This document shows positions 16,879 to 25,229 of a stretch of 64,000 nt of DNA, piece after piece. Within the stretch, counting starts at the first letter, position 1. The number at the start of each line of letters is the position of its first letter. The notes under the pieces are model-generated. The model did not search any database, was not told the DNA's origin, and saw nothing but the letters and a program-made list of their open reading frames with translations. Source of the DNA: Ruminococcus bromii (GTDB taxonomy: Bacteria; Bacillota; Clostridia; Oscillospirales; Acutalibacteraceae); contig NZ_NNSR01000056.1 in NCBI RefSeq assembly GCF_002834225.1, positions 19,910-83,909 on the forward strand. Reading direction: 5' to 3'. A program made the position numbers and the translations under genes.

Positions 16879-17574
16879 ATGGAGAGATACAGTATTATCA
16901 ATGAAAAGAACAGTCGGGAGATTGTTCTTCTGCGCGGAAGCGGCTGCGTTTACAAAAAATGCATCTTCTGCGACTACTACGCCGACAGGTGCAGTGATGA
17001 GGACGAAAACTTTCGTCTTAACAAAGCCGTGCTTGAAAAAGTTACGGGAATTTTCGGTGACCTTGAGGTCATTAACTCAGGCTCGGTTTTTGAGCTTGAC
17101 AAAAAAACACTTGATTTTATCAAACAGGTGTGCAAAGAAAAAAAGATAAGTACCATTCATTTTGAGGCACATTACCTTTATCGTAACAAAATCAGTCAGC
17201 TCAGAAAAGATTTTGCGGATTTTGATTTGAAAATGAAGCTCGGTCTTGAAACCTTTGACTGCGATTTCAGAGAAAATGTCCTGAAAAAAGGAATCAAAGA
17301 GAGCAGTCCCGCTGTTATTGCAGAGAATTTCGACGAAGCTAATTTCCTTTTTGGAATTAAAGGACAGACAGCCGAAACAATGCAAAATGACATTGAACTG
17401 GGATTAAAGTATTTTGAACGAATCTGCGTCAACATTATGTGTGACAACACCACGGGAGTCAAACCCGATAAGGCTGTCATAAAAGAGTTTATGCAGAAGG
17501 TCTATCCTATATATAAGGATAACAAGAGGACGGATATTTTAATTAACAACACGGATTTTGGGGTTGGTGACTGA
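16879..17574 (+). CDS. Radical SAM enzyme, QueL-like queuine lyase candidate
   Basis: A 231-residue protein that resembles the small radical SAM enzymes placed beside queuosine-precursor transporters in gut Firmicutes. QueL enzymes of that kind split salvaged queuine to give preQ1. The N-terminus REIVLLRGSGCVYKKCIFCDYY holds the cluster cysteines at 23, 28 and 31, a CX4CX2C spacing instead of CX3CX2C. The ATG at 16879 follows GGAAAGAGAGT; longer frames run back through the terminator. The stop is one base before the YhhQ gene. The function is inferred from context and resemblance, not proven. Confidence 0.7.
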   Translation: MERYSIINEKNSREIVLLRGSGCVYKKCIFCDYYADRCSDEDENFRLNKAVLEKVTGIFGDLEVINSGSVFELDKKTLDFIKQVCKEKKISTIHFEAHYLYRNKISQLRKDFADFDLKMKLGLETFDCDFRENVLKKGIKESSPAVIAENFDEANFLFGIKGQTAETMQNDIELGLKYFERICVNIMCDNTTGVKPDKAVIKEFMQKVYPIYKDNKRTDILINNTDFGVGD

Positions 17575-17575
17575 T

Positions 17576-18289
17576 ATGATAAATGAACTTTTACTTATAT
17601 TCTCGGTGGTATTCATATACGGTATGGCAGTTTTAGGCTATGCTCTTTTCGGCAAAGCCGGGCTTTACTGCATTTCAGCCGTTGCGACAATTCTTGCAAA
17701 CATTGAGGCTTTAATCCTTGTAAACGCTTTTTCAATGGAACAGACTCTCGGAAATGTGCTTTTTGCGGTAACATTTTTGATTACGGACATTCTCTCGGAA
17801 TGTGAGGGCAAAAAAGCCGCAAACAAGGCGGTTCTTACGGGAATACTCTCATCGGTATTTTTTCTTGTGCTTTCACAAAGCTGGATGCTTTACAATCCGA
17901 GTCCGAACGACACAATTATGCCGTCAATCAAGGCGGTTTTCTCAAACACTCCCCGAATGATTTTTGCATCACTTATTGTATATGCGATAAGTCAGCTGTT
18001 TGATGTGTGGCTCTATCACAAGTGGTGGAAGTTCACGGAAAAGAAATTCGGTGACAAGAGAAGATTTTTATGGCTGAGAAACAACGGTTCAACGCTTATC
18101 AGTCAAATTCTTAACACAGCCCTTTTCACCGCATTTGCATTCTGGGGAACTTATGATTTCGGAACACTCGTTTCAATCTTTTTGTCAAGCTATGTAATTT
18201 ACATTTTTACAAGCCTGCTCGACACGCCTGCGGTTTATCTTGCAAGACTTATTCACGATAAAAAGGAACAGAAAAAGATTTCGGAATAA
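17576..18289 (+). CDS. Queuosine precursor transporter (YhhQ family)
   Basis: A 237-residue membrane protein with about six helices matching the DUF165/YhhQ family, which imports queuosine precursors. Recognisable blocks are LITDILSECEGKKAA near residues 65-80 and RRFLWLRNNGSTLISQ near 160-175. The ATG is one base past the upstream stop with GGTGA as ribosome site, so both proteins are coupled. The riboswitch candidate upstream fits regulation by preQ1. Confidence 0.88.
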   Translation: MINELLLIFSVVFIYGMAVLGYALFGKAGLYCISAVATILANIEALILVNAFSMEQTLGNVLFAVTFLITDILSECEGKKAANKAVLTGILSSVFFLVLSQSWMLYNPSPNDTIMPSIKAVFSNTPRMIFASLIVYAISQLFDVWLYHKWWKFTEKKFGDKRRFLWLRNNGSTLISQILNTALFTAFAFWGTYDFGTLVSIFLSSYVIYIFTSLLDTPAVYLARLIHDKKEQKKISE

Positions 18290-18321
18290 AAACAGCTTAA
18301 TTGAATATTTTCAATAAAAAG

Positions 18322-18366
18322 ACAAGTCGTCGCAATATTTTTTGCGGTGACTTGTTGTGCTTTTTC
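18322..18366 (+). terminator. Terminator after YhhQ gene
   Basis: ACAAGTC-G-TCGCAA (18322-18335) pairs with TTGCG-G-TGACTTGT (18342-18355), followed by a T-rich tail. Confidence 0.75.
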
Positions 18367-18500
18367 AGGATTTTGTGAATAAACCATAATATTATGCTTT
18401 TTATAATATGTAATATTCCGCTCTTTTATAGTCATTTTTTAACAATATGTGCAAAATTGGCTGATTTTGTCCTGAATCACATAATTTTTTAAGATTTTTA

Positions 18501-18529
18501 TTGACTTTTTCTGTACCAAATAGTATAAT
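18501..18529 (+). promoter_or_regulatory. Promoter of the BlaI-M56 operon
   Basis: TTGACT (18501-18506) and TATAAT (18524-18529) with exactly 17 bases between. BlaI-type repressors normally bind inside such promoters, but I see no convincing dyad here. Confidence 0.65.
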
Positions 18530-18586
18530 GAAGGCAAGTTGAATGCTTAATATTATTTATAAACTTAATTTTTGGAGGTAAATATC

Positions 18587-18967
18587 ATGCTTACTAAAAG
18601 TGAAGAAGAAATTATGTACTTATTGTGGGACCTCGATGAGCCGCTCACAAGCTCAGAAATTGTTAAGAAGGCTGTAAACAAAACATGGAAAAAGAGTTAC
18701 ATTAACCTTCTTATCAATTCTCTTCTCAAAAAGGACATGATTAAGGTTGTCGGCGTTAAGCAGATGACTAAGAACTATGCCCGTACTTTTGTTCCTACAA
18801 TGACAAAGGACGCTTATGCAATCAAGCAGATTTCGGACAGACCGAATTTTGCCGACAGCGATATTCCGACTCTCTTCTCCGAGCTTATTGAAAAAACCGA
18901 AAGCTCAGAAATTTTCGATAAGCTTGAGGCTCTTCTTAAAAAGCGTCGCGAAGAACTCGGCAAATAA
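18587..18967 (+). CDS. BlaI/MecI-type transcriptional repressor
   Basis: A 126-residue winged-helix repressor of the penicillinase repressor family. The N-terminal half (about 1-75) carries the winged helix with 'SEEEIMYLLWDLDEPLTSSE', and the short helical C-terminus should dimerise. GGAGG stands nine bases before the ATG. It is followed after three bases by an M56 membrane peptidase, the partner that in characterised systems cleaves the repressor. Its own promoter is the likely target. Confidence 0.9.
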   Translation: MLTKSEEEIMYLLWDLDEPLTSSEIVKKAVNKTWKKSYINLLINSLLKKDMIKVVGVKQMTKNYARTFVPTMTKDAYAIKQISDRPNFADSDIPTLFSELIEKTESSEIFDKLEALLKKRREELGK

Positions 18968-18970
18968 TCT

Positions 18971-20224
18971 ATGCAAATAAGTTTTTATTCATTCTTGTTT
19001 TCTATTGTAATAAGCAGCATTTTTATAGTGCTGCTTTACTTTTTCAGAAAAAAGATTGCCTTTTCTAATTACTACGGTCTTTATACAATTTTGGGATTGT
19101 ATGCTGTAACATTTGCAAGAATGGCTCTGCCGTTTGAATTCAAATTTACATATACATTTTCCGATCACAATGTATATGCCTCTATAATGAATGTCCTGAC
19201 CCCCGACAAGGGAGCTGTGTTTGTTCCTGAATTCACATTGCTCAATCTGCTTGTGTCAGTATGGATTGTCGGAAGTGTGATATACATTTTATGGGTGATG
19301 ATTAAGTATTACAAAGCAGTCAAAGCTCTGAAAGCAAATGTTATTGACGGCACACCCGAAATGCAGGCAAAGCTTGACCTCATTTCGCAAAAGTGCGGAA
19401 TCAGAAGAAAAGTTAAGCTAAAAATTACCGATTGCGTTATCTCCCCTGTTACATACGGATTTTTCAATCTTGTTATTCTTATTCCGAATCGTGAATTTGA
19501 CGACAGGGATTTTGGATATATCGCAATGCACGAATGCTGTCATATAAAGAACAAGGATATTTGGATTAAATTGCTGACGGAATTTTATTGCGGAATCTTT
19601 TGGTGGAATCCGTTTGTCCACCTTTTGAAAAAGGATTTAACCTACTGTCTTGAGCTCAGGTGTGACAAGCGTGTTACAAGCAAGCTTAGCGAGAACAGAT
19701 GTACTGTGTATTACGAAGTTCTTGTAACGCAAATGAAAGCCTATAAAGAACAACAAGAAAGTGAAGAGAGCGACAGGGAAACTGCACTGAAAAGTGCGCT
19801 TGTCGGAATGAGTTTTGTAACCAACGAAAAGGGCAAAAAAATTGTAAGCAGAATGGAAATGATTCTGTACCCGAAGAAAAAGCAGACAATTATAAACAAT
19901 GTTATTACAGCTTTTATGGCATTGCTTATTGTCGGTATATTCTTTGCTTCATACTGCTTTTTGATTGTCCCCGGTTGGGACACGACATACGAGGATTGTG
20001 TAGCCGATCTCATTGAATCGGGTGAATACAACGATAGTGTCAAAGTGTATGACGAAACAAATATGTATGTGTATGTTGAAGACGACAACACCACTCACCT
20101 TATTTTTGAGCCTTACGATGAAAAGAAAGGCATTGTCTATACAGACGACAATTCTATTATTATCCCCTATGAGCAAGTTGAGAACGGCGAATATAGTTAC
20201 TGTCTTGTATTAAGGGAGAAATGA
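18971..20224 (+). CDS. M56 (BlaR1/MecR1-like) membrane metalloprotease
   Basis: A 417-residue membrane protein. Two to three N-terminal helices are followed by a cytoplasmic M56 domain with the zinc motif HECCH (about residues 187-191) and the further 'LELRCD' block near 222. A final helix lies near 312-332, with an extracellular tail of about 85 residues. BlaR1 carries a penicillin-binding sensor of about 250 residues there, so this protein does not look like a beta-lactam sensor and probably detects something else. It is sandwiched between the BlaI-like repressor and a small secreted peptide, with 3-base gaps on both sides. Confidence 0.88.
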   Translation: MQISFYSFLFSIVISSIFIVLLYFFRKKIAFSNYYGLYTILGLYAVTFARMALPFEFKFTYTFSDHNVYASIMNVLTPDKGAVFVPEFTLLNLLVSVWIVGSVIYILWVMIKYYKAVKALKANVIDGTPEMQAKLDLISQKCGIRRKVKLKITDCVISPVTYGFFNLVILIPNREFDDRDFGYIAMHECCHIKNKDIWIKLLTEFYCGIFWWNPFVHLLKKDLTYCLELRCDKRVTSKLSENRCTVYYEVLVTQMKAYKEQQESEESDRETALKSALVGMSFVTNEKGKKIVSRMEMILYPKKKQTIINNVITAFMALLIVGIFFASYCFLIVPGWDTTYEDCVADLIESGEYNDSVKVYDETNMYVYVEDDNTTHLIFEPYDEKKGIVYTDDNSIIIPYEQVENGEYSYCLVLREK

Positions 20225-20227
20225 CAG

Positions 20228-20533
20228 ATGAAAAAGAAAGCCGCAAAAATTTTTACAGCATTTATTATGACAGCAATTATCGCACAGGGAACCGTTATGG
20301 TTGCAAGTGCAGCAGAAACAGATTCAACCCCCGACAGCGTTATAGTTATTGAAACCGCAACTCCTGACAGTTCATCTTTGGAAAGCGGTGCTGATACAAC
20401 TGCTATTCAGCCAAGAGCTGATGTTATAGTAAGAAAATGGCGTCGTGGAAGTCGTGGACAGCTCCAGTACAGAAGATGGAACGAAACAAGACAAAAATGG
20501 GTTGATGACGAATGGATTGACTACAAAGGTTAA
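20228..20533 (+). CDS. Small secreted basic protein of unknown function
   Basis: A 101-residue protein with a clear Sec signal peptide cleaved near VASA-AE (about residue 28). The mature part starts acidic and Ser/Thr-rich and ends in a strongly basic, aromatic tail with RKWRRGSRGQLQYRRW, then WIDYKG. I do not recognise the family. It starts three bases after the M56 peptidase and shares its transcript. It could be a ligand, substrate or reporter of that sensor, or an antimicrobial-like peptide. Confidence 0.75.
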   Translation: MKKKAAKIFTAFIMTAIIAQGTVMVASAAETDSTPDSVIVIETATPDSSSLESGADTTAIQPRADVIVRKWRRGSRGQLQYRRWNETRQKWVDDEWIDYKG

Positions 20534-20548
20534 TCAACAGTAACAACA

Positions 20549-20580
20549 AAGGCGAAACAGATTTGTGTCTGTTTCGCCTT
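20549..20580. terminator. Bidirectional terminator between secreted peptide and rmuC
   Basis: AAGGCGAAACAGA (20549-20561) pairs with TCTGTTTCGCCTT (20568-20580), a 13-bp perfect stem with AATTTTTG on the plus side. It separates the convergent operons. Confidence 0.85.
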
Positions 20581-20589
20581 AATTTTTGC

Positions 20590-21759
20590 TTATTCAAAAA
20601 GATTCTGTTCCGACAGGCTGACCGATTCAACATCTTTAAGCTGACGCTGAATTTGACGGGTACGAACTCCGACAAGCTTGTCAAGTTCCTTGTTTGCCTG
20701 ATCAAGTCTTTGCTGTGTCATTACAAGCACATCATTGAACTTGTCGAACTCGGTCTTTACACCGCCGAGTATTTTCCAAACCTCTGCACTTCTCTTTTGC
20801 ACGGCAAGGGTTTTGAATCCCATTTGCAACGAATTGAGCAGAGCCGCCATTGTACTCGGACCTGCAATATTCACCTTGTACTCACGCTGAAGAACTTCAA
20901 CAAGTCCCATATTGACAACCTCGCTGTAAAGTCCCTCAAACGGAAGAAACATAATCGCAAATTCCGTTGTGTTCGGAGGATCAATGTACTTATCGTGAAT
21001 ATCCTTTGCCTCGCCCTTTATACGCTGAACAAGTGCTTTTTTTGCCGATTCAATGCTTTGCCTGTCACCGCTTTCAACAGCCTCACGGAGGGCAGAATAT
21101 GTATCGCCCGGAAATTTTGAGTCAATCGGCAGATACACTGTGCCGGCACCGTCAGAGGGCAGTTTGACCGCAAACTCAACAACATTTTTTGAACCTTTTT
21201 TCGTTGCAATATTTTCCTCGTACTGTTCCTTTGAAAGAATTTCAGAGAGAATTGCGCCAAGCTGAATTTCGCCGAGTATGCCCCTTGTTTTGACATTTGA
21301 AAGAACCTTTTTCAAATCGCCCACGCCTACCGCAAGCGTTTGCATTTCGCCGAGTCCCTTATAAACCTGTTCAAGTCTTTCGTTGACAAGAGAAAATGAC
21401 TTATTCATTTTTTCCTCAAGTGTTTTTTGAAGCTTTTCATCAACTGTCTGTCGCATTTCATCAAGCTGACGGAGATTTTCCCGTCTTATACTTTCAAGCT
21501 TTTCATCAACCGAGCGTCTGATATTTTCAAGGCTCTGAGTGTTGCCTGACGAAAAGCTGTGAAGTCTTTGTTCAAGCTGAACCGCTCTGTCATTTTGTGA
21601 CTGTGCAAAGCTCTGCTGATTGAGCAATATTTTTTGAAGCTCATCTTCCGCCTTATTGTTACTGTTCTTTTTGAAAACTGTTATCAATGTAATGATGCTG
21701 ACTGTAAGCGTTATTAAACACAGTAAAAGCAAAATTATTTCAGCTGTTGTAAATTGCAT
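20590..21759 (-). CDS. rmuC: DNA recombination protein RmuC
   Basis: One N-terminal membrane helix (about residues 4-27) is followed by a long coiled coil (about 35-150) and the RmuC nuclease-like domain (about 165-360), the usual build of this family that limits recombination at inverted repeats. The ATG at 21757-21759 follows GGGAGG at seven bases. The six-residue longer frame is not favoured. It appears monocistronic and ends at the shared terminator. Confidence 0.92.
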   Translation of the reverse strand: MQFTTAEIILLLLCLITLTVSIITLITVFKKNSNNKAEDELQKILLNQQSFAQSQNDRAVQLEQRLHSFSSGNTQSLENIRRSVDEKLESIRRENLRQLDEMRQTVDEKLQKTLEEKMNKSFSLVNERLEQVYKGLGEMQTLAVGVGDLKKVLSNVKTRGILGEIQLGAILSEILSKEQYEENIATKKGSKNVVEFAVKLPSDGAGTVYLPIDSKFPGDTYSALREAVESGDRQSIESAKKALVQRIKGEAKDIHDKYIDPPNTTEFAIMFLPFEGLYSEVVNMGLVEVLQREYKVNIAGPSTMAALLNSLQMGFKTLAVQKRSAEVWKILGGVKTEFDKFNDVLVMTQQRLDQANKELDKLVGVRTRQIQRQLKDVESVSLSEQNLFE

Positions 21760-21826
21760 TTTTAACCTCCCGAACAATAATTCGATTTACAGTTAAATAA
21801 TATCATTCGGGAGTTTTTCTGTCAAC

Positions 21827-22753
21827 TCACGGTTTAAATAATGTTTCAACACGCTTTTTACAGTTTTCGGGTGAGTAAACAAAGCGGTCAATATGGTCAC
21901 TGCTGCAGTAGTATTCAGGAGATGTGGGATTGTATTTATAATCAAAAACATCTATTATTATCAGTTTTATTTTCATCTTTTCGGGAATGATGCTTTTTAT
22001 GTAAACGCTTACCTGATCTCCCACACAAACGCCCTCTTTTGTTTCTGCAAGACCTGCAAGGTTTGGTGAAAGCTCAACAAAAGCACCGTAATTTTCAACG
22101 CTGCGAACAATTCCGGACACGGTTTCTCCGGCACAAAACTTTTCGGCATTTTCCTCCCATGTTCCGAGAAGCTCTTTATGACTCAAGCTGATTCTGCCGT
22201 TTTCAATTGATTTTATTACAGCCTTAATATCCATCCCAACAGTAAACCGCTCACGGGGATGCTCAATTCTTGAAACCGAAATTGTATCAATCGGCATCAA
22301 TGCAATAATTCCGCAGCCGATGTCGGCAAATGCGCCGAAACTTTCAAGATGAGTTATACGGGCAGGCACAATATCTCCGCAGCGCAAGCCTGAAATATAC
22401 GCGTCAAGGCACTTGCGTTGAGCCTTTTCCCTTGAAAGCATAACAACAGGTTCTCCGTTCGGGGCTTCGGTTATGTCGGTAACCACAAAACAAATGGGAC
22501 GGTTTACTCTTGAAATTACGGCAATGTCACGAACCGAGCCGTCTTTTATTCCGATTACCCCCTCTTCCCTCGGAATTATGCCCTTGATGCCCCCAAGGTC
22601 AACAATAAGATTGTGACTGCTGTCACAAACAATTGCCTTTGCCTCAAGTATTTTTTCACTGTTTTTTGCCTCTTCAAGCAATTTCAGAGAATGAATTATA
22701 TTTATGTTTTCCTGTTCGGATATAAGTTTTCCTTCGGGTAAATATTCTGACAT
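21827..22753 (-). CDS. S1 domain RNA-binding protein
   Basis: A 308-residue protein with two S1-type OB folds: about 115-180, with 'GDIVPARITHLESFGAFADIGCGI', and about 195-265, with 'GETVSGIVRSVENYGAFVELSPNLAGLAE'. A divergent N-terminal S1-like segment precedes them. It resembles the short RpsA-like S1 proteins of Firmicutes, probably with a role in RNA binding or translation rather than as ribosomal S1. GGAGG precedes the ATG at 22751-22753. It is monocistronic, divergent from the cyclophilin gene. Confidence 0.82.
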   Translation of the reverse strand: MSEYLPEGKLISEQENINIIHSLKLLEEAKNSEKILEAKAIVCDSSHNLIVDLGGIKGIIPREEGVIGIKDGSVRDIAVISRVNRPICFVVTDITEAPNGEPVVMLSREKAQRKCLDAYISGLRCGDIVPARITHLESFGAFADIGCGIIALMPIDTISVSRIEHPRERFTVGMDIKAVIKSIENGRISLSHKELLGTWEENAEKFCAGETVSGIVRSVENYGAFVELSPNLAGLAETKEGVCVGDQVSVYIKSIIPEKMKIKLIIIDVFDYKYNPTSPEYYCSSDHIDRFVYSPENCKKRVETLFKP

Positions 22754-22887
22754 TTTAAAGCCTCCGTTATATTTAGGTTTACAAAAAATCATATGAAGTT
22801 TTTTTGCATCTTATTACACGGATAAAATTTTTCACCTGAGAATTTTATTTGCATTTGCAACGCTTTCCTTCATAAAATGCGGTAAAC

Positions 22888-22916
22888 TTGCATTTTTATT
22901 TCATTTATGGTATAAT
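22888..22916 (+). promoter_or_regulatory. Promoter with extended -10 for the cyclophilin lipoprotein
   Basis: TTGCAT (22888-22893), 17 bases, TATAAT (22911-22916) preceded by TGG, an extended -10. Confidence 0.6.
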
Positions 22917-22922
22917 AGGCAC

Positions 22923-23119
22923 GAAAAGTGTGATGAAATCTAAGCTTTTGTTGAGTGCTTTTATATCCCCTCAAATTTTGCTCCGCAAAATTTTCGATGG
23001 GTAATTTTACCGTAATTCAAATTGTGACTGCGGTAAAATAATGTGTGTTTTAGATCCAGATTAGAAGAGCCGAGGTTATGTATCATAGCTATATGGCTTG
23101 ACAGGAAGGAAACAAACCT
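22923..23119 (+). promoter_or_regulatory. Structured 5' leader of about 200 nt
   Basis: The transcript from 22923 would carry an untranslated leader of about 197 bases. It holds AAATTTTGC-TCC-GCAAAATTTT near 22974-22995 and ATTTTACCG/CGGTAAAAT near 23004-23040, plus a shorter AGCC/GGCT pairing near 23070-23098. No riboswitch family is recognised, and no T tract marks a terminator. Confidence 0.45.
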
Positions 23120-24136
23120 ATGAATACTTACAGTCTTAAAAAAATATGTGCCGTATCGGTTGCGTCAATTATGTGTGCTTCTGCGTTGGCATTTTCGGGT
23201 TGCGGTGATAAAAAGATTGAAAACTCGCAGACACCGGATGAAACGGTTCCCGCAACTACTGCGGCTGTCAGCACTGCCGATGAGCCTACCGCACAGAATT
23301 ATCTTGAAAGCATCGGCATAGATACCGCTACTCTCGGCATCAACCCGAACATTATTCACGATTCAAACCCTGTAGGCTTCCAGCTTGATATGCCGAAGGA
23401 CGGCGATACAATCGCAGTTGTTCACACCTCATACGGTGACATTACAATGCGGCTTTTTCCCGAGCAGGCTCCAAAAACTGTTACTAATTTTGTAAATCTT
23501 GCAAAGGCAGGAAAGTACAATAATTCACTTTTCAGCAAGGTAACAAAGGACTTTATGATTAACGGCGGTTACTGCGGCACAAGCTCATACGGCGATGTTT
23601 TTGAAGATGAATTTTGCGACAGGCTTTTCAATATCAGAGGTGCTGTTGCAATGTCAAACACAGGTGCGGATACAAACGAAAGCGCGTTTTTTATAAATCA
23701 GAAAACTGCCGAAGCATATAAGAATGAAGGCGGCTGGGAACATCTTGCAAGTCAATGGGATTCTATCAAAACCCAGCTTGCAAACTACAAGGATTCAAAC
23801 CTTCTGACTGCATTTATTGACAAAAACGGCACAAACTGTTACGACACGGACAGCGTTCCCGACAGCGTTAAAAAGCTGTATGAAGAAAACGGCGGCAACG
23901 CCTACCTTGACGGTGCATACAATGCAGTTGACAGAGGCTACACGGTATTTGCACAGGTAATTGACGGAATGGATGTTGTTGACAAAATTGCGTCTGCAAA
24001 AGTTGACAAGGACGGTATTCCTGTCAAAAACATTGTTATAAAAAGCGTTAAGATTACACAGTACAAGGAGAAATCGACAACTCAGGCAGCTTCAACATCT
24101 GCCGAGGGCGTTACGCAGCCGACTACAGTCGGATAA
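23120..24136 (+). CDS. Cyclophilin-type peptidyl-prolyl isomerase lipoprotein
   Basis: A lipoprotein with lipobox FSGC (lipidated Cys about residue 29) and a Thr-rich linker. The cyclophilin domain spans about 95-315. It begins 'VVHTSYGDITMRLFPEQAPKTV' and contains GAVAMSNTG, but an insertion of about 60 residues (near 195-255) interrupts the usual fold between the active-site strands. It should act outside the membrane as a folding catalyst for exported proteins. The ATG follows AGGAAGGAAAC. The HAD gene starts nine bases after its stop. Confidence 0.9.
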   Translation: MNTYSLKKICAVSVASIMCASALAFSGCGDKKIENSQTPDETVPATTAAVSTADEPTAQNYLESIGIDTATLGINPNIIHDSNPVGFQLDMPKDGDTIAVVHTSYGDITMRLFPEQAPKTVTNFVNLAKAGKYNNSLFSKVTKDFMINGGYCGTSSYGDVFEDEFCDRLFNIRGAVAMSNTGADTNESAFFINQKTAEAYKNEGGWEHLASQWDSIKTQLANYKDSNLLTAFIDKNGTNCYDTDSVPDSVKKLYEENGGNAYLDGAYNAVDRGYTVFAQVIDGMDVVDKIASAKVDKDGIPVKNIVIKSVKITQYKEKSTTQAASTSAEGVTQPTTVG

Positions 24137-24145
24137 GGAGAAATT

Positions 24146-24994
24146 ATGGAGAAAATGCCTGTTGTAGCAATTATGTACGACTTTGACCGTACCCTTTGCA
24201 CAAAGGATATGCAGGATTACAGCTTTATTCCTCGTCTTCATATGACCGAGGATGAGTTCTGGAGGTTTTCAAACGAACTCGGTCAAAACGAGCATATGGA
24301 CTCAATTCTTGCGTATATGTATGCCATGGTGAGAATGTCCCGAGAAAAGGATATTCCGCTTCTGCGAAATGACCTTGTTGAAATGGGTGCGAATGTTGAA
24401 TTTTTTGAGGGCGTAAAGGATTGGTTCAAGAGGATTTCCGACTTCGGCAAAAATCTTGGAATGCAGGTTGAACATTATGTTATTTCATCCGGTATGAAAG
24501 AAATTATTGAGGGAACGGAAATCAGCAAAAACTTCAAAAGTATTTTTGCGTGTGAGTTTCTTTACGATGAGAGCGGCAACGCCGTGTGGCCTAAAACAGA
24601 TGTAAATTACACCAATAAAACGCAGTTTGTTTACAGAATAAACAAGGGTGTTCTTGATGTTGCGAATGATATCGACCTCAACCGTTCAATGCCTGAGGAC
24701 AGCAAACGGGTTCCATTCTGCAATATGATTTACATAGGCGACGGTCTTTCGGATGTTCCGTGTATGAAAATGATGAAGGCCTATGGCGGATATTCAATTG
24801 CAGTTTATCAGAAAAAAGACAGCAAGGTTGAAGATTTGCTGATGAAAGACAGGGTTGATTTTATCTATCCTGCCGACTACTCGGAAAACACAGGTCTTGA
24901 CCTCACCGTTAAAAATATCATCAGAAAAATGGCTGTCTGCGGTCTTTTGTACGATGAAAACCATGAGCAGAAAAAAGAAATTCTCGGAAGATAA
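24146..24994 (+). CDS. HAD superfamily phosphatase
   Basis: A 282-residue cytoplasmic hydrolase. Motif I is MYDFDRTLC (about residues 10-18) with the DxDxT-like nucleophile pair, a Ser motif II lies near VISSGM (about 113), and motif III/IV is GDGLSDVPC near 197. The cap region is helical. The substrate is unknown; the family includes phosphoserine phosphatase-like enzymes. GGAGAAATT precedes the ATG. It is the second gene after the cyclophilin lipoprotein. Confidence 0.85.
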   Translation: MEKMPVVAIMYDFDRTLCTKDMQDYSFIPRLHMTEDEFWRFSNELGQNEHMDSILAYMYAMVRMSREKDIPLLRNDLVEMGANVEFFEGVKDWFKRISDFGKNLGMQVEHYVISSGMKEIIEGTEISKNFKSIFACEFLYDESGNAVWPKTDVNYTNKTQFVYRINKGVLDVANDIDLNRSMPEDSKRVPFCNMIYIGDGLSDVPCMKMMKAYGGYSIAVYQKKDSKVEDLLMKDRVDFIYPADYSENTGLDLTVKNIIRKMAVCGLLYDENHEQKKEILGR

Positions 24995-25007
24995 TTTCGA
25001 TTGAATA

Positions 25008-25044
25008 AAAAATGTCAAGTATCAAAACGATGCTTGACATTTTT
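25008..25044 (+). terminator. Terminator hairpin after HAD gene, containing a -35 box
   Basis: AAAAATGTCAAG (25008-25019) pairs with CTTGACATTTTT (25033-25044), 12 bp with a T-rich tail. TTGACA in the second arm doubles as the -35 element of the small RNA unit that follows. Confidence 0.75.
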
Positions 25045-25166
25045 CTTTATTTGGTTTAATATAATCGTAGAAGAGAGATACCTGCGATAAGCGGATTCTC
25101 ACTCTTTATGGTTAGGAAACAACCGCCGGAGCTTCGAAATTCGGGCGGTTATTTTCTTTTTTATTT
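25034..25166 (+). ncRNA. Putative antitoxin RNA, copy 1 (promoter, RNA, terminator)
   Basis: TTGACA (25034-25039) and TTTAATATAAT ending at 25065 form the promoter, with 20 bases to TATAAT or 17 to an offset TAATAT. The RNA would run from about 25072 to 25166. It folds a 5' hairpin around GATACCTGCGATAAGCGG and ends in a GAAACAACCGCC...GGCGGTTATTTTC stem with TTTTTT. There is no ORF. The whole arrangement is repeated at 25255-25386 with compensating changes in the 5' stem (GAGA/TCTC here, GGAG/CTCC there), evidence of a selected RNA fold. Confidence 0.65.
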
Positions 25167-25196
25167 AAATGTACATATATGTACGAAGAAACAAAA

Positions 25197-25229
25197 TTAC
25201 TTTTTGTTGCCAAATATTTGGTAATAAAG
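25197..25229 (-). pseudogene. Remnant of a toxin gene (last ten codons)
   Basis: On the minus strand the frame reads LYYQIFGNKK-stop, matching the LCYQVFGNKK-stop end of the intact toxin at 25420-25506, with silent and conservative changes. Homology stops at about 25230, where the second promoter unit begins. The N-terminal part and ribosome site are therefore missing. Confidence 0.6.

Noticed and set aside
20563..21120. Open frame on the plus strand opposite rmuC
   Set aside because: It starts inside the bidirectional terminator and lies antisense to conserved RmuC sequence.
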